Source: Ochrobactrum sp. CGA5
Lineage (GTDB): Bacteria > Pseudomonadota > Alphaproteobacteria > Rhizobiales > Rhizobiaceae
Assembly: GCF_006345815.1 (NCBI RefSeq)
Contig: NZ_VCIG01000003.1
Span: 1-64,000 of the forward strand
DNA length: 64,000 bases
Direction: 5' to 3'
The notes beneath the pieces were generated by a model. That model made no database searches. It was not told the origin of the DNA and saw only the letters and a program-made list of their open reading frames with translations. Position 1 is the stretch's first letter. Every line of letters starts with the position of its first letter. Below are positions 63,824 through 64,000 of the stretch, piece by piece. The position numbers and the translations under genes were made by a program.

Positions 63824-64000
63824 TCAGCTCTTGCGGCTGTTGGTAAAGGCTTCCCGCCACTCATCGGGAATGCGGCGCGGGTGACCTTCTTTGGTTATCA
63901 TCACTGCCTCTACCTTCGCCTCCGAAAGCAGACGCTCACCGCAGCTAATTTTCTGCGCCATGATGACCCGTGCACCACGAATTTCGCTGACGCGGGTTTC
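63824..64000 (-). CDS. ybgC: Acyl-CoA thioesterase YbgC, 3' part only
   Basis: 58 residues at the C-terminus are visible; the rest lies beyond the window. The reading frame ends in VIMAQKISCGERLLSEAKVEAVMITKEGHPRRIPDEWREAFTNSRKS, matching the end of the hot-dog-fold Tol-Pal-associated thioesterase YbgC. Position upstream of tolQ on the same strand is the classic arrangement. Confidence 0.88.
   Translation of the reverse strand, partial: ETRVSEIRGARVIMAQKISCGERLLSEAKVEAVMITKEGHPRRIPDEWREAFTNSRKS

Overview
The window reads as a chromosomal segment of an alphaproteobacterium of the Brucella/Ochrobactrum group (Brucellaceae, Rhizobiales). The reasons are an Omp16-like Pal in a tolQ-tolR-tolA-tolB-pal-cpoB-tilS-ftsH-glmM run, two Omp25/Omp31-type porins, an alphaproteobacterial general stress response locus (phyR / nepR-ecfG), a Mur-type Fur protein, an Irr-type operator, an alphaproteobacterial serC leader, and several short palindromic TAGAGCG...CGCTCTA elements like the Bru-RS repeats. 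A few Pal residues differ from the classical Brucella Omp16 I remember, so an Ochrobactrum-type Brucella is slightly favoured; this is recall, not a comparison. I see no insertion sequence with a transposase, no CRISPR array, no phage and no island. Almost everything is core chromosome.

Layout. 0-9 kb: an IclR regulator divergent from a GabD-type dehydrogenase, then yqaA-dsbB, an HNH endonuclease, an AlkA-type glycosylase divergent from gluQ (whose 3' end lies in a MITE-like element), and malate synthase G. 9-20 kb: an XRE-cupin regulator with two acetyltransferases, a SulP transporter behind a structured leader, an MHS-type MFS transporter, the iron exporter MbfA with an Irr box, a class II amidotransferase, an Lrp regulator, a copper-binding four-helix protein, dut, and an orphan TadE/TadG pair. 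20-27 kb: macA-macB-phosphodiester glycosidase, and a convergent exbB-exbD-tonB operon.

27-36 kb is the stress and metal-regulation block. It holds a PRC-barrel protein, a DUF883/YqjE-like pair, a CHASE3 sensor kinase, ecfG, nepR, phyR, a DUF1328 membrane peptide, an HWE kinase and mur. Sequences fitting the EcfG promoter (GGAAC, 16-17 bp, CGTT) precede phyR, nepR (one mismatch), the PRC gene, the DUF883 gene (one mismatch) and the DUF1328 gene. The neighbourhood therefore looks like the general stress regulator together with part of its own regulon.

36-64 kb: tRNA-Glu(CTC), rluD, rpoH, a rhodanese protein divergent from a GlxA-type regulator, a secreted inorganic pyrophosphatase, purA, serA and serC (with a serC leader), a bile-acid/sodium-type symporter, two porins, glmM, ftsH, tilS, cpoB, pal, tolB, tolA, tolR, tolQ, and the 3' end of ybgC cut by the window edge. 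The right half is a cell-envelope block: the Tol-Pal envelope-constriction machine, FtsH proteolysis and GlmM for peptidoglycan precursors.

Nothing here is convincingly a wholly new system. The most worthwhile leads are the clustered EcfG promoters, the MITE that supplies the C-terminus of GluQ, the regulatory RNAs before sulP, serC and serA, a perfect hairpin touching the start of the CHASE3 kinase, and the operator-like palindromes.
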